This document shows, in pieces, positions 6,985-13,769 of a stretch of 14,617 bases of DNA. The position numbers were made by a program, and so were the translations under genes. Source of the DNA: a bacterium (GTDB lineage: Bacteria > Verrucomicrobiota > Kiritimatiellia > UBA8416); assembly GCA_020048935.1 (NCBI GenBank), contig JAIFLS010000182.1, positions 1 through 14,617 on the forward strand, written 5' to 3'. How positions within the stretch are numbered: position 1 is the first letter of the stretch; every line of letters begins with the position of its first letter. The notes beneath the pieces are model-generated. The model did no database searches and had not been told where the DNA came from. It saw nothing but the letters and a program-made list of their open reading frames with translations.

Positions 6985-8685
6985 TCAGGCTTCTTCCTCG
7001 GTCGCCCGCAGCACCTCTTCAACCGTCGTCCTTCCCGTCGCCACTTTCGCCCAGCCGTCATCGCGCAGCGTCCGCATCCCTTCCTTCAGGGCCTGCTGCC
7101 GGATCGCGGTGGCGGAATGCCGCGCGGTGATCAGCGACTGCACCGCATCGCTGACCGGCAGGATCTCGAAAATGCCCAGCCGCCCGCGGAAACCGCTGTT
7201 GCGGCAGTTCTCGCAGCGTCCGGTCTCGTAGAGGCTGGCGCCCGCCAGTAACGTTTCCGGGAACCCGATCTCCTTGAGGAATGCGGGATCGCTCTTCACG
7301 GCGGCAACCCGGCAGTCGGGACACAGGCGCCGGACCAGCCGCTGCGCGACAACGCCCTCCACGGCGGAGGCCACGAGATACGGCTCGACGCCCATATCCA
7401 TCAACCGGGTAAACGCCCCGGCCGCATCGTTCGTGTGCAGGGTGCTGAAAACCAGGTGACCGGTCAGCGACGCCTGGATCGCGATTTCCGCCGTTTCCAG
7501 GTCGCGGATTTCGCCGACCATGATGATGTCCGGATCCTGGCGCAGGAAGGAACGCAGCACCCGCGCGAAGGTCAGCCCGATCTCCGGGCGCACGAGCACC
7601 TGGTTGATGCCGGGCATCTCGTACTCGATCGGGTTCTCCGCCGTCATGATGCGCACATCCGTGCGGTTGAGTTCCTGCAGGTAGCCGTTGAGCGAGGTGG
7701 ATTTGCCGGAGCCCGTCGGGCCGGTGACCAGGATGATGCCGTTGGGCCGGTGGATCAGCCGCCGGATCACGGCGGCGTCATGCTCGCCCATCCCCGAATC
7801 CTCGATCGTGATCAGCTGCGTGCCGCTCTGCAGCAGGCGCAGGCTCACGCTCTCCCCGTAGACCGTCGGCATGGTCGATACGCGGATATCGATGTTCTGT
7901 CCCTTGACCCGCAGCCCGATGCGCCCGTCCATCGGCAGCCGTTTCTCGGCGATATCCAGGTTTGCCATCACCTTTATACGCGAGAGGATCGCCGCCTGGA
8001 AGCGGATCAACTGCATCGGCACGGGCGTCTCGTGCAGCACCCCGTCGACCCGGTAGCGGATCCGCAGCTTTTCCTCCATCGGTTCCAGATGAATGTCGGT
8101 GGCACCCTGCTGGTGCGCCTCCCAGATGATCTGGTTCACGAACTTGACGATGGACGCCTCCTGGTCCATCTCGCTGAGGTCCACCTTGCCGACCTGTTCG
8201 TCCAGCGAGACCTCGAAGCGGTCGTCCTGCATCATCTGGTCGACGGTTTCGGCCCCGACACCGTAGAACGCCTTGGCCGCCTGGGAGATATCCTCAGAGG
8301 GGCTGAGCGAGAGCTTGACCCGCAGTCCGGAGGCCAGCCGCAGCGAGTCCACCAGTCCCGGCACGAAGGGGTCGGCCACCGCGACCAGCAGGACGCCGTT
8401 CTCGACGGACACGGGGATCACGTTGTACTGGAAAACCGCCTTCGGCGGCAGCCGCTGCAGGACGTCCTGCGCGATTTCCACGTCCTTGAGCCGCCGGAAC
8501 GGCATCTGCAGCACGGAGCCGAGCGCCTTGAGGAAGTCGCCCTCGCGCACCGCGCCGTTCGCGGCCACGACCTGGCCTAGGGGCATGTCCGCGCTGGCCG
8601 CCTCCGCCGCCAGAACGCGGACCTGTTCCGCGTTGAAAAGCCCGGTCTGTTCCAGCAGAGTCGCTATGTAGGTTTCAGAAGCCAT
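6985..8685 (-). CDS. gspE: Type II secretion / type IV pilus assembly ATPase GspE (PilB-like)
   Basis: This is the cytoplasmic hexameric secretion ATPase that powers pseudopilus extension. The 566-residue protein has an N-terminal MshEN/T2SSE_N domain (about 1-145), then the ATPase core: Walker A GPTGSGKS (322-329), Asp box TAENPIEYEM (348-357), Walker B DPDIIMVGEIRD (384-395) and His box LTGHLVFSTLHTNDA (407-421). A four-Cys metal site (Cys455, Cys458, Cys491, Cys494) is present, as in GspE/PilB and unlike PilT. The ATG at 8685 gives a family-like start (MASETYIATLLEQTGLF); the upstream GGATAAG is only a weak ribosome site. It is first in the gspE-gspF unit, and the promoter should lie in 8686-8873, shared divergently with the SRPBCC gene. 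Confidence 0.95.
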   Translation of the reverse strand: MASETYIATLLEQTGLFNAEQVRVLAAEAASADMPLGQVVAANGAVREGDFLKALGSVLQMPFRRLKDVEIAQDVLQRLPPKAVFQYNVIPVSVENGVLLVAVADPFVPGLVDSLRLASGLRVKLSLSPSEDISQAAKAFYGVGAETVDQMMQDDRFEVSLDEQVGKVDLSEMDQEASIVKFVNQIIWEAHQQGATDIHLEPMEEKLRIRYRVDGVLHETPVPMQLIRFQAAILSRIKVMANLDIAEKRLPMDGRIGLRVKGQNIDIRVSTMPTVYGESVSLRLLQSGTQLITIEDSGMGEHDAAVIRRLIHRPNGIILVTGPTGSGKSTSLNGYLQELNRTDVRIMTAENPIEYEMPGINQVLVRPEIGLTFARVLRSFLRQDPDIIMVGEIRDLETAEIAIQASLTGHLVFSTLHTNDAAGAFTRLMDMGVEPYLVASAVEGVVAQRLVRRLCPDCRVAAVKSDPAFLKEIGFPETLLAGASLYETGRCENCRNSGFRGRLGIFEILPVSDAVQSLITARHSATAIRQQALKEGMRTLRDDGWAKVATGRTTVEEVLRATEEEA

Positions 8686-8873
8686 GCCTATAACTTATCC
8701 GTCTCCCGCCCAAAGCGCAACACCATATCGCGGCATCGGTAAAATCACTTGCGTCCCTCCCTGAAAAAGTTCACCCTTTGCAAAGAAGAGAACAAGCTGC
8801 ACCCCGGACGAGTGAAAGGTACAAAACCGCGGTTTGGAGTATTGGGAAATCAACAAAAACGAAGGAATTCCCT

Positions 8874-9455
8874 ATGGTCAAGCGGATAATAGTCGTTGTC
8901 GTAATAGTCGCGCTTCTTCTGTTCGCGACGGTGGGACTGATTCTGCCGAAGAGCTTTAAAATAAGTCGGACAGTCAATATTCAGGCCAATCAGATGCGAG
9001 TTATCCGCTGCATCAACACGCTGGATCGATGGGAATCATGGTGGCCATGGAATCGGAATGAAACAGGTCATCGACTTCAGATTCACGCGCCCGCGAATAT
9101 CGGTGCGAACATGTCGTGGGGTGGCCGCCCTGCTCCCGGACGGCTTGTTCTTACCCAGACCTCCATCTTTGCCGTTGAGTACGATGTGCATTTTAACGCG
9201 AACACACGGCCCGACAAAGGATCCTTCACCATCAGGGCATCCGAGCAAGGAACGGAACTTACCTGGCGTGTGGATGGTCACTTCGAAAGTCCCGTCATCG
9301 GGGGCTATCTGGCGCTTCTCGCGGACGCCATGCACGGGGGAATGATCGAGTGGGGCCTGAACAACATTAAAGATTTGGCTGAAGCCGACAAATCCGAAAT
9401 TAACCTGTACTATGAAGATGAACTAGGGCACGAAATAGAAGAGAAGGTTGATTAA
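8874..9455 (+). CDS. Membrane-anchored SRPBCC (START-like) domain protein
   Basis: The 193-residue protein starts with a single membrane anchor (about 4-24) ending in LILPKSFKISRTVNIQA. That is the common opening of polyketide-cyclase/dehydrase-type SRPBCC proteins, in which a hydrophobic helix precedes a ligand-binding helix-grip fold. The WESWWPWN segment (53-60) matches the conserved W-x-x-W-x-PW part of that family. The remainder (beta strands such as GSFTIRASEQGTELTWRVDG) fits, but the ligand is unknown. I chose the ATG at 8874, which has GAAGGA seven bases upstream and starts just before the anchor; the frame is open back to 8778 without recognisable sequence. It diverges from gspE. Base composition is clearly less GC-rich than that of the preceding genes. 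Confidence 0.7.
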   Translation: MVKRIIVVVVIVALLLFATVGLILPKSFKISRTVNIQANQMRVIRCINTLDRWESWWPWNRNETGHRLQIHAPANIGANMSWGGRPAPGRLVLTQTSIFAVEYDVHFNANTRPDKGSFTIRASEQGTELTWRVDGHFESPVIGGYLALLADAMHGGMIEWGLNNIKDLAEADKSEINLYYEDELGHEIEEKVD

Positions 9456-9596
9456 GAGGCCGGAATGCCAGCACATCGGAGGGTATTTTGCATCGCGTAA
9501 AGATAGTATGCAGGCTCGAGAAAGGAGGGAAATAGCGACAACAATTATCGTTTGACAGAGTCGATTGACATTCACAAAAAACAAAGGGGGCTACCT

Positions 9597-9947
9597 ATGA
9601 GCATGCTGAAAGAGTTCCAGGAATTTGCCGTCAAGGGCAATGTGGTTGATATGGCTGTTGGTATCATTATCGGCGGTGCGTTCGGAAAGATCGTAACCTC
9701 AGTGGTCAACGATGTGATTATGCCGCCGATCGGGCTGTTATTAGGTGGGGTCAACTTTACAGAGTTGGTGATAACCCTGAAGGCGGCGGTTGGAGAAACG
9801 GCGGCTGTGACGTTGAATTACGGTAAGTTCATTCAGACGGTGCTCGACTTCCTGATCGTGGCCGGGGCAGTCTTCTTCATGATCAAGGGATTGAACACGA
9901 TTCGGCGCAAAGCCGAGAACGCCACCAAGAAAGCCAAAACGGTTTAA
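9597..9947 (+). CDS. mscL: Large-conductance mechanosensitive channel MscL
   Basis: A homopentameric inner-membrane channel that opens under membrane tension on hypo-osmotic shock and releases solutes. The 116-residue protein has the N-terminal amphipathic helix (MLKEFQEFAVKGNVVDMA), the pore-lining first helix with VGIIIGGAFGKIVTSVVNDVIMPPIG (21-46), a periplasmic loop, and a second helix (about 80-98). It is some 20 residues shorter than E. coli MscL: it stops at NATKKAKTV and lacks the C-terminal cytoplasmic helix ending in the usual LTEIRDLL-type motif, which is dispensable for gating in E. coli. The ATG at 9597 follows AAAGGGGG; the upstream in-frame start at 9552 would add unconserved residues. 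The next gene begins 25 bases after the stop, so the two are probably co-transcribed. Confidence 0.95.
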   Translation: MSMLKEFQEFAVKGNVVDMAVGIIIGGAFGKIVTSVVNDVIMPPIGLLLGGVNFTELVITLKAAVGETAAVTLNYGKFIQTVLDFLIVAGAVFFMIKGLNTIRRKAENATKKAKTV

Positions 9948-9972
9948 CAGAGAATTGATGAAAGGAATCACG

Positions 9973-10728
9973 ATGGAAAAATTACTTATTGTAGGCGTGA
10001 GCCTGTTTGTGGTGTCCGGAATAAGCATCGCGCAGGAAGAAGCCAATGTTTTTAAGCATTCAATCAGCCTGGGGGCCACGCTGACTGACGGCAACAGCGA
10101 GACGATGCAAGCGAATGCATCGCTTGCGACCGAGGGCGAAAAGGAGGGCCTCGGCTCCGTGCGGGCTGGCGTCGAAGCCAACTATGGCGAGACGACCGTG
10201 ACAGCGGACGAGGCGGGGGTGACCACCGAGAGCACGGATACAACGATTGAGAACGTCCGTATCTTTTCCGGGGCAAGGAAAACGATTACCCCGCGAACCT
10301 TTGCGTCCATCGACGCCTCAGTCTTGTATGACGACATTGCCCAGATCGACTACCGCGCGACGGTGGCTCCGGGGCTAGGTGTGTATGTGGTCAAGAACGA
10401 GTCGACCAGCCTCTCTGTCGATGCCGGCCCGGCATTTATATGGGAAGAGGTCGCTGGTGTCGCGGACGACTACCTGGCAGTGCGGTTCGGCGAACGAGTT
10501 GATCACGCGTTCAGCAAGACGGCTAAGGCATGGCAGTCTGCCGAATACTTGCCAAAGGCCGATGACTTCGGGGACTACCTCCTGAACGTGGAAGTCGGGG
10601 CCGAGGCGGCGATGAACAGCAAATTGAACTTGCGACTCGTGCTTCAGAACAAGCACGATAGCACTCCAGGAGAAGGCCTTGAGAAAAACGATCTGGTTCT
10701 GATAGGTGGTATTAGCCTGTCGCTTTAA
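9973..10728 (+). CDS. Exported DUF481 (YdiY)-like outer-membrane protein
   Basis: The 251-residue protein begins with a signal peptide (MEKLLIVGVSLFVVSGISIA, likely cut after Ala20). The body alternates polar and apolar residues in strands, opening with HSISLGATLTDGNSETMQANASL. The pattern 'xxxSLGxxLTxGNSxTxxxxxxxxx' is characteristic of DUF481/YdiY-type salt-induced outer-membrane proteins. It ends in LVLIGGISLSL, a hydrophobic C-terminal strand suitable for a beta-barrel. I chose the ATG at 9973 with AAAGGA six bases upstream; TTG 9955 and ATG 9958 are in frame but lack a good site. Its close coupling to mscL would fit osmotic adaptation, an inference from context. Confidence 0.7.
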   Translation: MEKLLIVGVSLFVVSGISIAQEEANVFKHSISLGATLTDGNSETMQANASLATEGEKEGLGSVRAGVEANYGETTVTADEAGVTTESTDTTIENVRIFSGARKTITPRTFASIDASVLYDDIAQIDYRATVAPGLGVYVVKNESTSLSVDAGPAFIWEEVAGVADDYLAVRFGERVDHAFSKTAKAWQSAEYLPKADDFGDYLLNVEVGAEAAMNSKLNLRLVLQNKHDSTPGEGLEKNDLVLIGGISLSL

Positions 10729-10769
10729 AGCGACCTGTGTCAGGTTTGCTCAGTTCGCCTGGCTCATCT

Positions 10770-10801
10770 CGCTTGCAGCCGCGACGGCGCGGCTGTAAGC
10801 G
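10770..10801. terminator. Strong hairpin after the mscL-DUF481 unit
   Basis: CGCTT-g-CAGCCGCG-acgg-CGCGGCTG-t-AAGCG folds into 13 base pairs with one mismatch and a four-base loop. It lies 41 bases after the DUF481 stop and would end that transcript, but has no T run on either strand, so it might equally be a REP-type repeat. A perfect 16-base palindrome GTCGCTTTAAAGCGAC also spans the stop codon at 10719-10734. Confidence 0.4.
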
Positions 10802-10944
10802 TCAAGGCATTCACCTCAACCGAAACAAGCCCCGGATTTAAGGCTGCATCAAACCTATTGCAGGATCCCACTGTAATGTGCTTCTATTCGCTTAGCAATA
10901 AAAAGGCCCAAAACTTAGAATGCCGGAAAGCCTCTTGGAATAAG

Positions 10945-11700
10945 ATGAAGAAACGAATCCTCCAGAGCCTGTGCATTCTTGCCGTCAACATCGCTATCGG
11001 TGGTTTGGCGCTGGCGTCTTTCTTCCTTTTCCTGTTCAGGAGCGATCCGATCCTTGCTGCAGTGCCTGCAATTCTTGCTTTGCCGGGCATTATCCTCCAG
11101 CCTTGGTTTGTCGCCTTTATTTTTCTCCCCGGCGGACCTCTTCTCGCACCTTTCTTGACGACGGCGGTGTCCGTCCTGCTTTACCTCGTGCTGGACCGGA
11201 AAGGCAAACTCGAACGAGCAAAGCTCGCTCTCGCTCGAATTACGACACGACAGACAGTCGCTATCCCATGCGCGTTCATTGTGATCCTTTTCCTCGTCGG
11301 TTTTACCCGCTATGTTGACTTTCCCTCCATGCACACGGGAATTCCCGTAACGCTGCAATACTCGATCAAGGATATGAACCTCAACCTTGTCAACCCCAGG
11401 TACTGCTGTCTCGGGTCATTTATTGATTCCGAGTGGGTCTGGCAGGCACGCCTGCCAGAGGAGGATGTTGAGGCGCTCGCCGGAAAATTAGGCATGCACC
11501 CGATTGAGATCGAACAGATCAGCGATCATTACCGAGACATGCCACCCTACTGGTGGCGTCCCGTCATTTCGGCTCAGGCACGTGCTTTCGCAACACCGAG
11601 CTTCCCGATGGAAGGTCGTGGTTCGGACGGGTGGCACGCTTTGACAACATGGAACCCGGAGGACGAGATTCTCCACATGTGGATAAAGGATAACTTTTAG
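10945..11700 (+). CDS. Hypothetical membrane protein with soluble C-terminal domain
   Basis: Not recognised. The 251-residue product has about four hydrophobic segments (8-31, 36-61, 63-84 and 104-121), with a basic loop (RKGKLERAKLALARITTRQ) between the third and fourth. A soluble part of about 125 residues follows, with PYWWRPVISA (201-210) and a terminal DGWHALTTWNPEDEILHMW stretch that looks like a strand-rich fold ending in a display-like 'W-x-P-x-x-x-x-L-x-x-W' pattern. I chose the ATG at 10945 (MKKRILQSL), with a GGA element seven bases upstream, because it opens directly into the first membrane helix; the frame is open upstream to 10858 without plausible protein sequence. It stands 216 bases from the DUF481 gene and 80 from the next gene. 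Confidence 0.65.
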   Translation: MKKRILQSLCILAVNIAIGGLALASFFLFLFRSDPILAAVPAILALPGIILQPWFVAFIFLPGGPLLAPFLTTAVSVLLYLVLDRKGKLERAKLALARITTRQTVAIPCAFIVILFLVGFTRYVDFPSMHTGIPVTLQYSIKDMNLNLVNPRYCCLGSFIDSEWVWQARLPEEDVEALAGKLGMHPIEIEQISDHYRDMPPYWWRPVISAQARAFATPSFPMEGRGSDGWHALTTWNPEDEILHMWIKDNF

Positions 11701-11780
11701 AATTTCCAACACGATGAATGCAGGCTATTGTCGCTAGCGAGCCAAAGTCTGATTCACGACGCAAAGGAAGGAGAAGATCG

Positions 11781-12491
11781 ATGATTCAAAAGATGAACCG
11801 AGTAGTATGGGCGGGTGCCGTTTCTCTGGTCCTCATAGGGGGGGCAAATGCGGGCGAGCGGGTGGCCGCGAAGGTGGACACTCTGGCCCGGCACGAGACT
11901 GTGGCGGAGTTTCGTGGCACAAACTACCACCGGTGCATGGGGCTGACATCTCTGTGCCCTGACAAGTGCGGCGAATCGGGGGCACTCGCAACGTTCAGGA
12001 TCGTCAACTACGTGACCTACGAGAAACTCGGGGAGTACGGCGATCCGAAATGCGACGAATTCGCCTTTCTTGTTGAAGATAACATGAAGCATCCAAAGGT
12101 GCCTGCCGACATCTGTGCGGCTGTGAACGCTCTGAAGCAAGGGGACATTGTCTTGCTTTCGTGGAAACACGACTATGTCACGAGCGAAGGCGGCTCCGCA
12201 CCGGAACGACCGCTCACAAGACTGGAGAAGATCGCGCCTGTGGGAACCCAGGCATGGCTCAATCAGATTGACCGTCGCGCCAGCGTCCGCGACGCAGCCG
12301 GTCATGGGCCAACCGTCGGCTCTGCCGAATGGATGCAAGCCGTAAGTGTCAAGCTAGGGGTCTATGACCAGATGCAACACGGGCCAACCCCCGACTCGGA
12401 GGAATGGCGGAACGCGGTACAGTGGAAGGCGTTCGGGATCAAGTCCGGGCCGTTGAAGACCGGCAGAGAGAACGACGGAGCCGAACGTTGA
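11781..12491 (+). CDS. Exported Cys-containing protein with duplicated HGPT...EW motif
   Basis: Not assigned to a named function. The 236-residue precursor has a clear signal peptide (1-24, ending GGANA) after the start at 11781, which has GGAG at good spacing; the earlier in-frame ATG at 11718 would bury the signal. The mature part has Cys52, Cys59, Cys63, Cys91 and Cys112, the first three in HRCMGLTSLCPDKC, suggesting disulfides or metal binding in the periplasm. Near the C-terminus a motif occurs twice: HGPTVGSAEWMQAVSVKLGV (175-194) and HGPTPDSEEWRNAVQWKAFG (200-219). Similar His-Gly-Pro...Glu-Trp segments occur in small exported proteins of other bacteria, but I cannot name a role. The 3' end overlaps the first arm of a complex hairpin (12480-12554). 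Confidence 0.75.
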   Translation: MIQKMNRVVWAGAVSLVLIGGANAGERVAAKVDTLARHETVAEFRGTNYHRCMGLTSLCPDKCGESGALATFRIVNYVTYEKLGEYGDPKCDEFAFLVEDNMKHPKVPADICAAVNALKQGDIVLLSWKHDYVTSEGGSAPERPLTRLEKIAPVGTQAWLNQIDRRASVRDAAGHGPTVGSAEWMQAVSVKLGVYDQMQHGPTPDSEEWRNAVQWKAFGIKSGPLKTGRENDGAER

Positions 12492-12554
12492 CCTGAACCT
12501 ATTACGGGGAGTTGTATTCAACTACCCGAAATAGGTTCCAGGTGCATTGTTGGC
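12480..12554. other. attC-like complex hairpin, site A
   Basis: Ends GCCGAAC (12480-12486) and GTTGGC (12549-12554) enclose a long imperfect stem: CCTGAACC/GGTTCCAGG with one bulged base, CTATT/AATAG, CGGG/CCCG and AGTTG/CAACT around the loop TATT (12514-12517). Outer boxes, short unpaired spacers, inner boxes with an extra-helical base and a central stem are the layout of integron attC sites. The orientation is unclear: the end boxes read best on the plus strand (identical to site B on minus), whereas the bulged base lies in the first arm only if read on minus, as for site B. The boxes do not match the canonical 7-base consensus exactly. It might instead be a bidirectional terminator, since it sits between convergent genes. 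Confidence 0.4.
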
Positions 12555-12558
12555 GGCC

Positions 12559-12963
12559 TTATTGTGAATCTAGGTGTGCCGGTTCAGATTCCGGGAAGTG
12601 AAGTGTAAAAATGCCATCGGGGACTGTGAATGTCAAAGTGGTCGAATCCTGGCCCCACGAAATGATCGTCGGTAGCATTCGATATTCCATTTCGTCGGAC
12701 GAGGTTGTCGGAGATAGCTGGAGCGTGAGGAATGGAGTAGCTGATATCGACCCCTTCGACACAGTGAAAGATGCATGAATATTTGTGACGGTGGGACGGA
12801 ATGGATTGACCTTTCGGAGGCTCTGCGCATTCGCCACATAAGTGCCGTCGGGGGATGTTGCATGCTGCCCGCCACCAACATTGGAATCAAACCGAGACGT
12901 GAGAAACCAAATGTTTAGCGCAGTAGATAAGAGGAGGGTGAGCGATATGGCCGTCAGTTTCAT
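12559..12963 (-). CDS. Small anchored or exported hypothetical protein
   Basis: Not recognised. The 134-residue protein has an N-terminal hydrophobic helix (MKLTAISLTLLLSTALNIWFLTS) that may be a signal anchor. A beta-rich region follows, beginning SPDGTYVANAQ and ending in TLTFTVPDGIFTLHFPES. I chose the ATG at 12963, which opens on the hydrophobic helix; an in-frame GTG at 12990 would lie inside the neighbouring hairpin. No strong ribosome site is visible. The start is 15 bases after the GTT end of site B, and the stop is 4 bases before the GCCAAC end of site A, so the gene fills the roughly 490-base interval exactly as a gene cassette would. Confidence 0.65.
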   Translation of the reverse strand: MKLTAISLTLLLSTALNIWFLTSRFDSNVGGGQHATSPDGTYVANAQSLRKVNPFRPTVTNIHASFTVSKGSISATPFLTLQLSPTTSSDEMEYRMLPTIISWGQDSTTLTFTVPDGIFTLHFPESEPAHLDSQ

Positions 12964-12973
12964 TATATTGTAC

Positions 12974-13033
12974 GCCAACGTGTGCCGCACCCTGGATTGC
13001 GACGAGCAATCCTAGGGTGCTGGCTGGTTCGGC
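12974..13033 (-). other. attC-like complex hairpin, site B
   Basis: On the minus strand, GCCGAAC (13033-13027) and GTTGGC (12979-12974) bracket a stem of GCC/GGC, then GCACCCT-a-GGATTGC paired with GCAATCCAGGGTGC around the loop TCGTC (13005-13001). The first arm carries two extra unpaired bases (A13021's complement and one within CCCTAGG), and short unpaired spacers lie next to the end boxes. Extra-helical bases confined to one arm are a hallmark of folded attC sites. It begins 10 bases after the antitoxin stop and ends 10 bases before the GTT-proximal leader of the next gene. Without a T run it is a poor intrinsic terminator. Confidence 0.45.
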
Positions 13034-13043
13034 CAGTCCAATC

Positions 13044-13367
13044 TCAAGCTTGCAAAGCCTCAAGAACTGCCTCAGGACGCTTATCCACGATACGTAAAAG
13101 AGCCTTGGCTGGACCTTCAGGCTCCCGCCGTCCCTGTTCCCAGTTCTGCAAGGTTGCCTTGCTGACACGTTCCCAGTTCTGCAAGGTTGCCTTGCTGACA
13201 CCAATCATAAGCGAAAACTGAGATTGGGAAACATGAAGCCGGTTGCGAATGCGCTTAACATCAACAGGGCGATACTGAAAGATGCGGGAAGGCTTGGCTA
13301 AGCCTTTCCGTATCTGCCCTGCTTCCTCAATACTCTCAACCAGCTCGTCAAATAGCTCTTTCTTCAT
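13044..13367 (-). CDS. HigA/NadS-type XRE antitoxin with duplicated recognition helix
   Basis: The 107-residue HTH protein resembles antitoxins of HigB/RelE-type pairs: MKKELFDELVESIEEAGQIRKG, then SQSQFSLMIGVSKATLQNWE and GRREPEGPAKALLRIV, a typical HigA/NadS sequence. It should bind and neutralise the toxin and repress the shared promoter. It is oddly altered: VSKATLQNWER (57-67) is followed at once by VSKATLQNWE (68-77), the product of an exact 33-base tandem duplication at 13136-13201. The duplicated piece is the recognition helix of the HTH, so operator binding is probably disturbed even though the frame is kept; without it the protein would be 96 residues. Its ATG overlaps the toxin TGA in an ATGA arrangement, so translation is coupled. 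Confidence 0.85.
   Translation of the reverse strand: MKKELFDELVESIEEAGQIRKGLAKPSRIFQYRPVDVKRIRNRLHVSQSQFSLMIGVSKATLQNWERVSKATLQNWEQGRREPEGPAKALLRIVDKRPEAVLEALQA
13136..13201. repeat. Exact 33-base tandem duplication in the antitoxin gene
   Basis: Copies at 13136-13168 and 13169-13201 are identical and directly adjacent. The length is 11 codons, so the reading frame is preserved. Absence of any divergence between copies points to a very recent event or an assembly artefact. Confidence 0.97.
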
Positions 13368-13487
13368 CGCATATTCTCCTCAACCAAGGCTTTTAAAATC
13401 TTGATTTCTTTTGCAGACAGATCCTCCTTTTCGGTCTTGCCGTAGGCAAGAAGGAGAAATATCTCACTGTCGGCCACTTGCCAATAG

Positions 13488-13495
13488 TATATATA
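13488..13495. repeat. TA run with apparent +2 slippage in the toxin gene
   Basis: TATATATA here is one TA unit longer than the family reading frame allows. Taking out two bases joins IRVIY to YWQVADSEIFLL without any other change. The fit of the restored protein to the toxin family is the evidence; no other copy is available for comparison. Confidence 0.75.
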
Positions 13496-13619
13496 ACCCT
13501 GATTCCGCCACGCTTCCCTCCTGTTGCAGAACGCCAACGAATCTTGCGAAGACCACCGCTTCCCTTGATCAGATCACCAGCGATCGGGTTGAAGATCAAC
13601 TCCTGCTGGAATTCGCGAT

Positions 13620-13685
13620 AAGCGTCATCCGAGATCAGGTTGCTGATCTGTCAAGCGTCATCCGAGATCAGGTTGCTGATCTGTC
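13620..13685. repeat. Exact 33-base tandem duplication in the toxin gene
   Basis: Copies at 13620-13652 and 13653-13685 are identical and adjacent. The insertion keeps frame but creates a TGA stop across the junction (GCT TGA CAG on the minus strand). It has the same length as the duplication in the antitoxin gene, with unrelated sequence. Confidence 0.97.
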
Positions 13686-13725
13686 TGGTAAAAACCGTTG
13701 TCTCTTTGAATATCATCAAGTCAAT

Positions 13726-13754
13726 GCAGTACGCCAATGGCGTATGACTGTCAA
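13726..13754 (-). promoter_or_regulatory. Toxin-antitoxin promoter with operator palindrome
   Basis: On the minus strand a perfect -35 TTGACA (13754-13749) is followed after 17 bases by TACTGC (13731-13726) as a weak -10. The perfect palindrome TACGCCA-t-TGGCGTA (13744-13730) fills the spacer and touches the -10, the place expected for an antitoxin operator. Transcription would begin about 13719, only a few bases before the toxin ATG at 13716, so the transcript would be nearly leaderless; no ribosome site is visible. A private promoter is usual for toxin-antitoxin gene cassettes. Confidence 0.55.
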
Positions 13755-13769
13755 TAATCTATTCTCGTG

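Larger units (their letters stand above)
13364..13716 (-). pseudogene. HigB/RelE-family toxin gene, broken by a duplication and a frameshift
   Basis: Reading from the ATG at 13716, the frame gives MIFKETTVFTRQISNLISDD followed by Ala and an in-frame TGA at the junction of a 33-base tandem duplication (13620-13685). After the second copy the family sequence resumes: YREFQQELIFNPIAGDLIKG, then GGLRKIRWRSATGGKRGGIRVIY. It then shifts frame at a TATATATA run (13488-13495). Removing two bases there restores YWQVADSEIFLLLAYGKTEK and the rest up to the TGA overlapping the antitoxin ATG. Deleting one 33-base copy and two bases would leave an intact 105-residue toxin of normal family length. The family are ribosome-dependent mRNA interferases. 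As read, only a 21-residue peptide is made, or a fragment by reinitiation. Confidence 0.88.

Noticed and set aside
7435..8580. 381-codon plus-strand frame opposite gspE
   Set aside because: gspE carries all ATPase motifs on the other strand; this frame has no recognisable protein features.
9549..9572. TTGACA-like elements upstream of mscL as promoter
   Set aside because: Two TTGACA sequences are present but no acceptable -10 hexamer follows either at 16-18 bases.
10719..10801. Palindromes after the DUF481 gene considered as another attC-like site
   Set aside because: No paired AAC/GTT end boxes bracket the hairpins at suitable distance; a terminator or REP-like role is simpler.
13136..13685. 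Direct repeats considered as a CRISPR array
   Set aside because: Each repeat has only two adjacent copies without spacers, the two sets are unrelated and both lie inside coding sequence.
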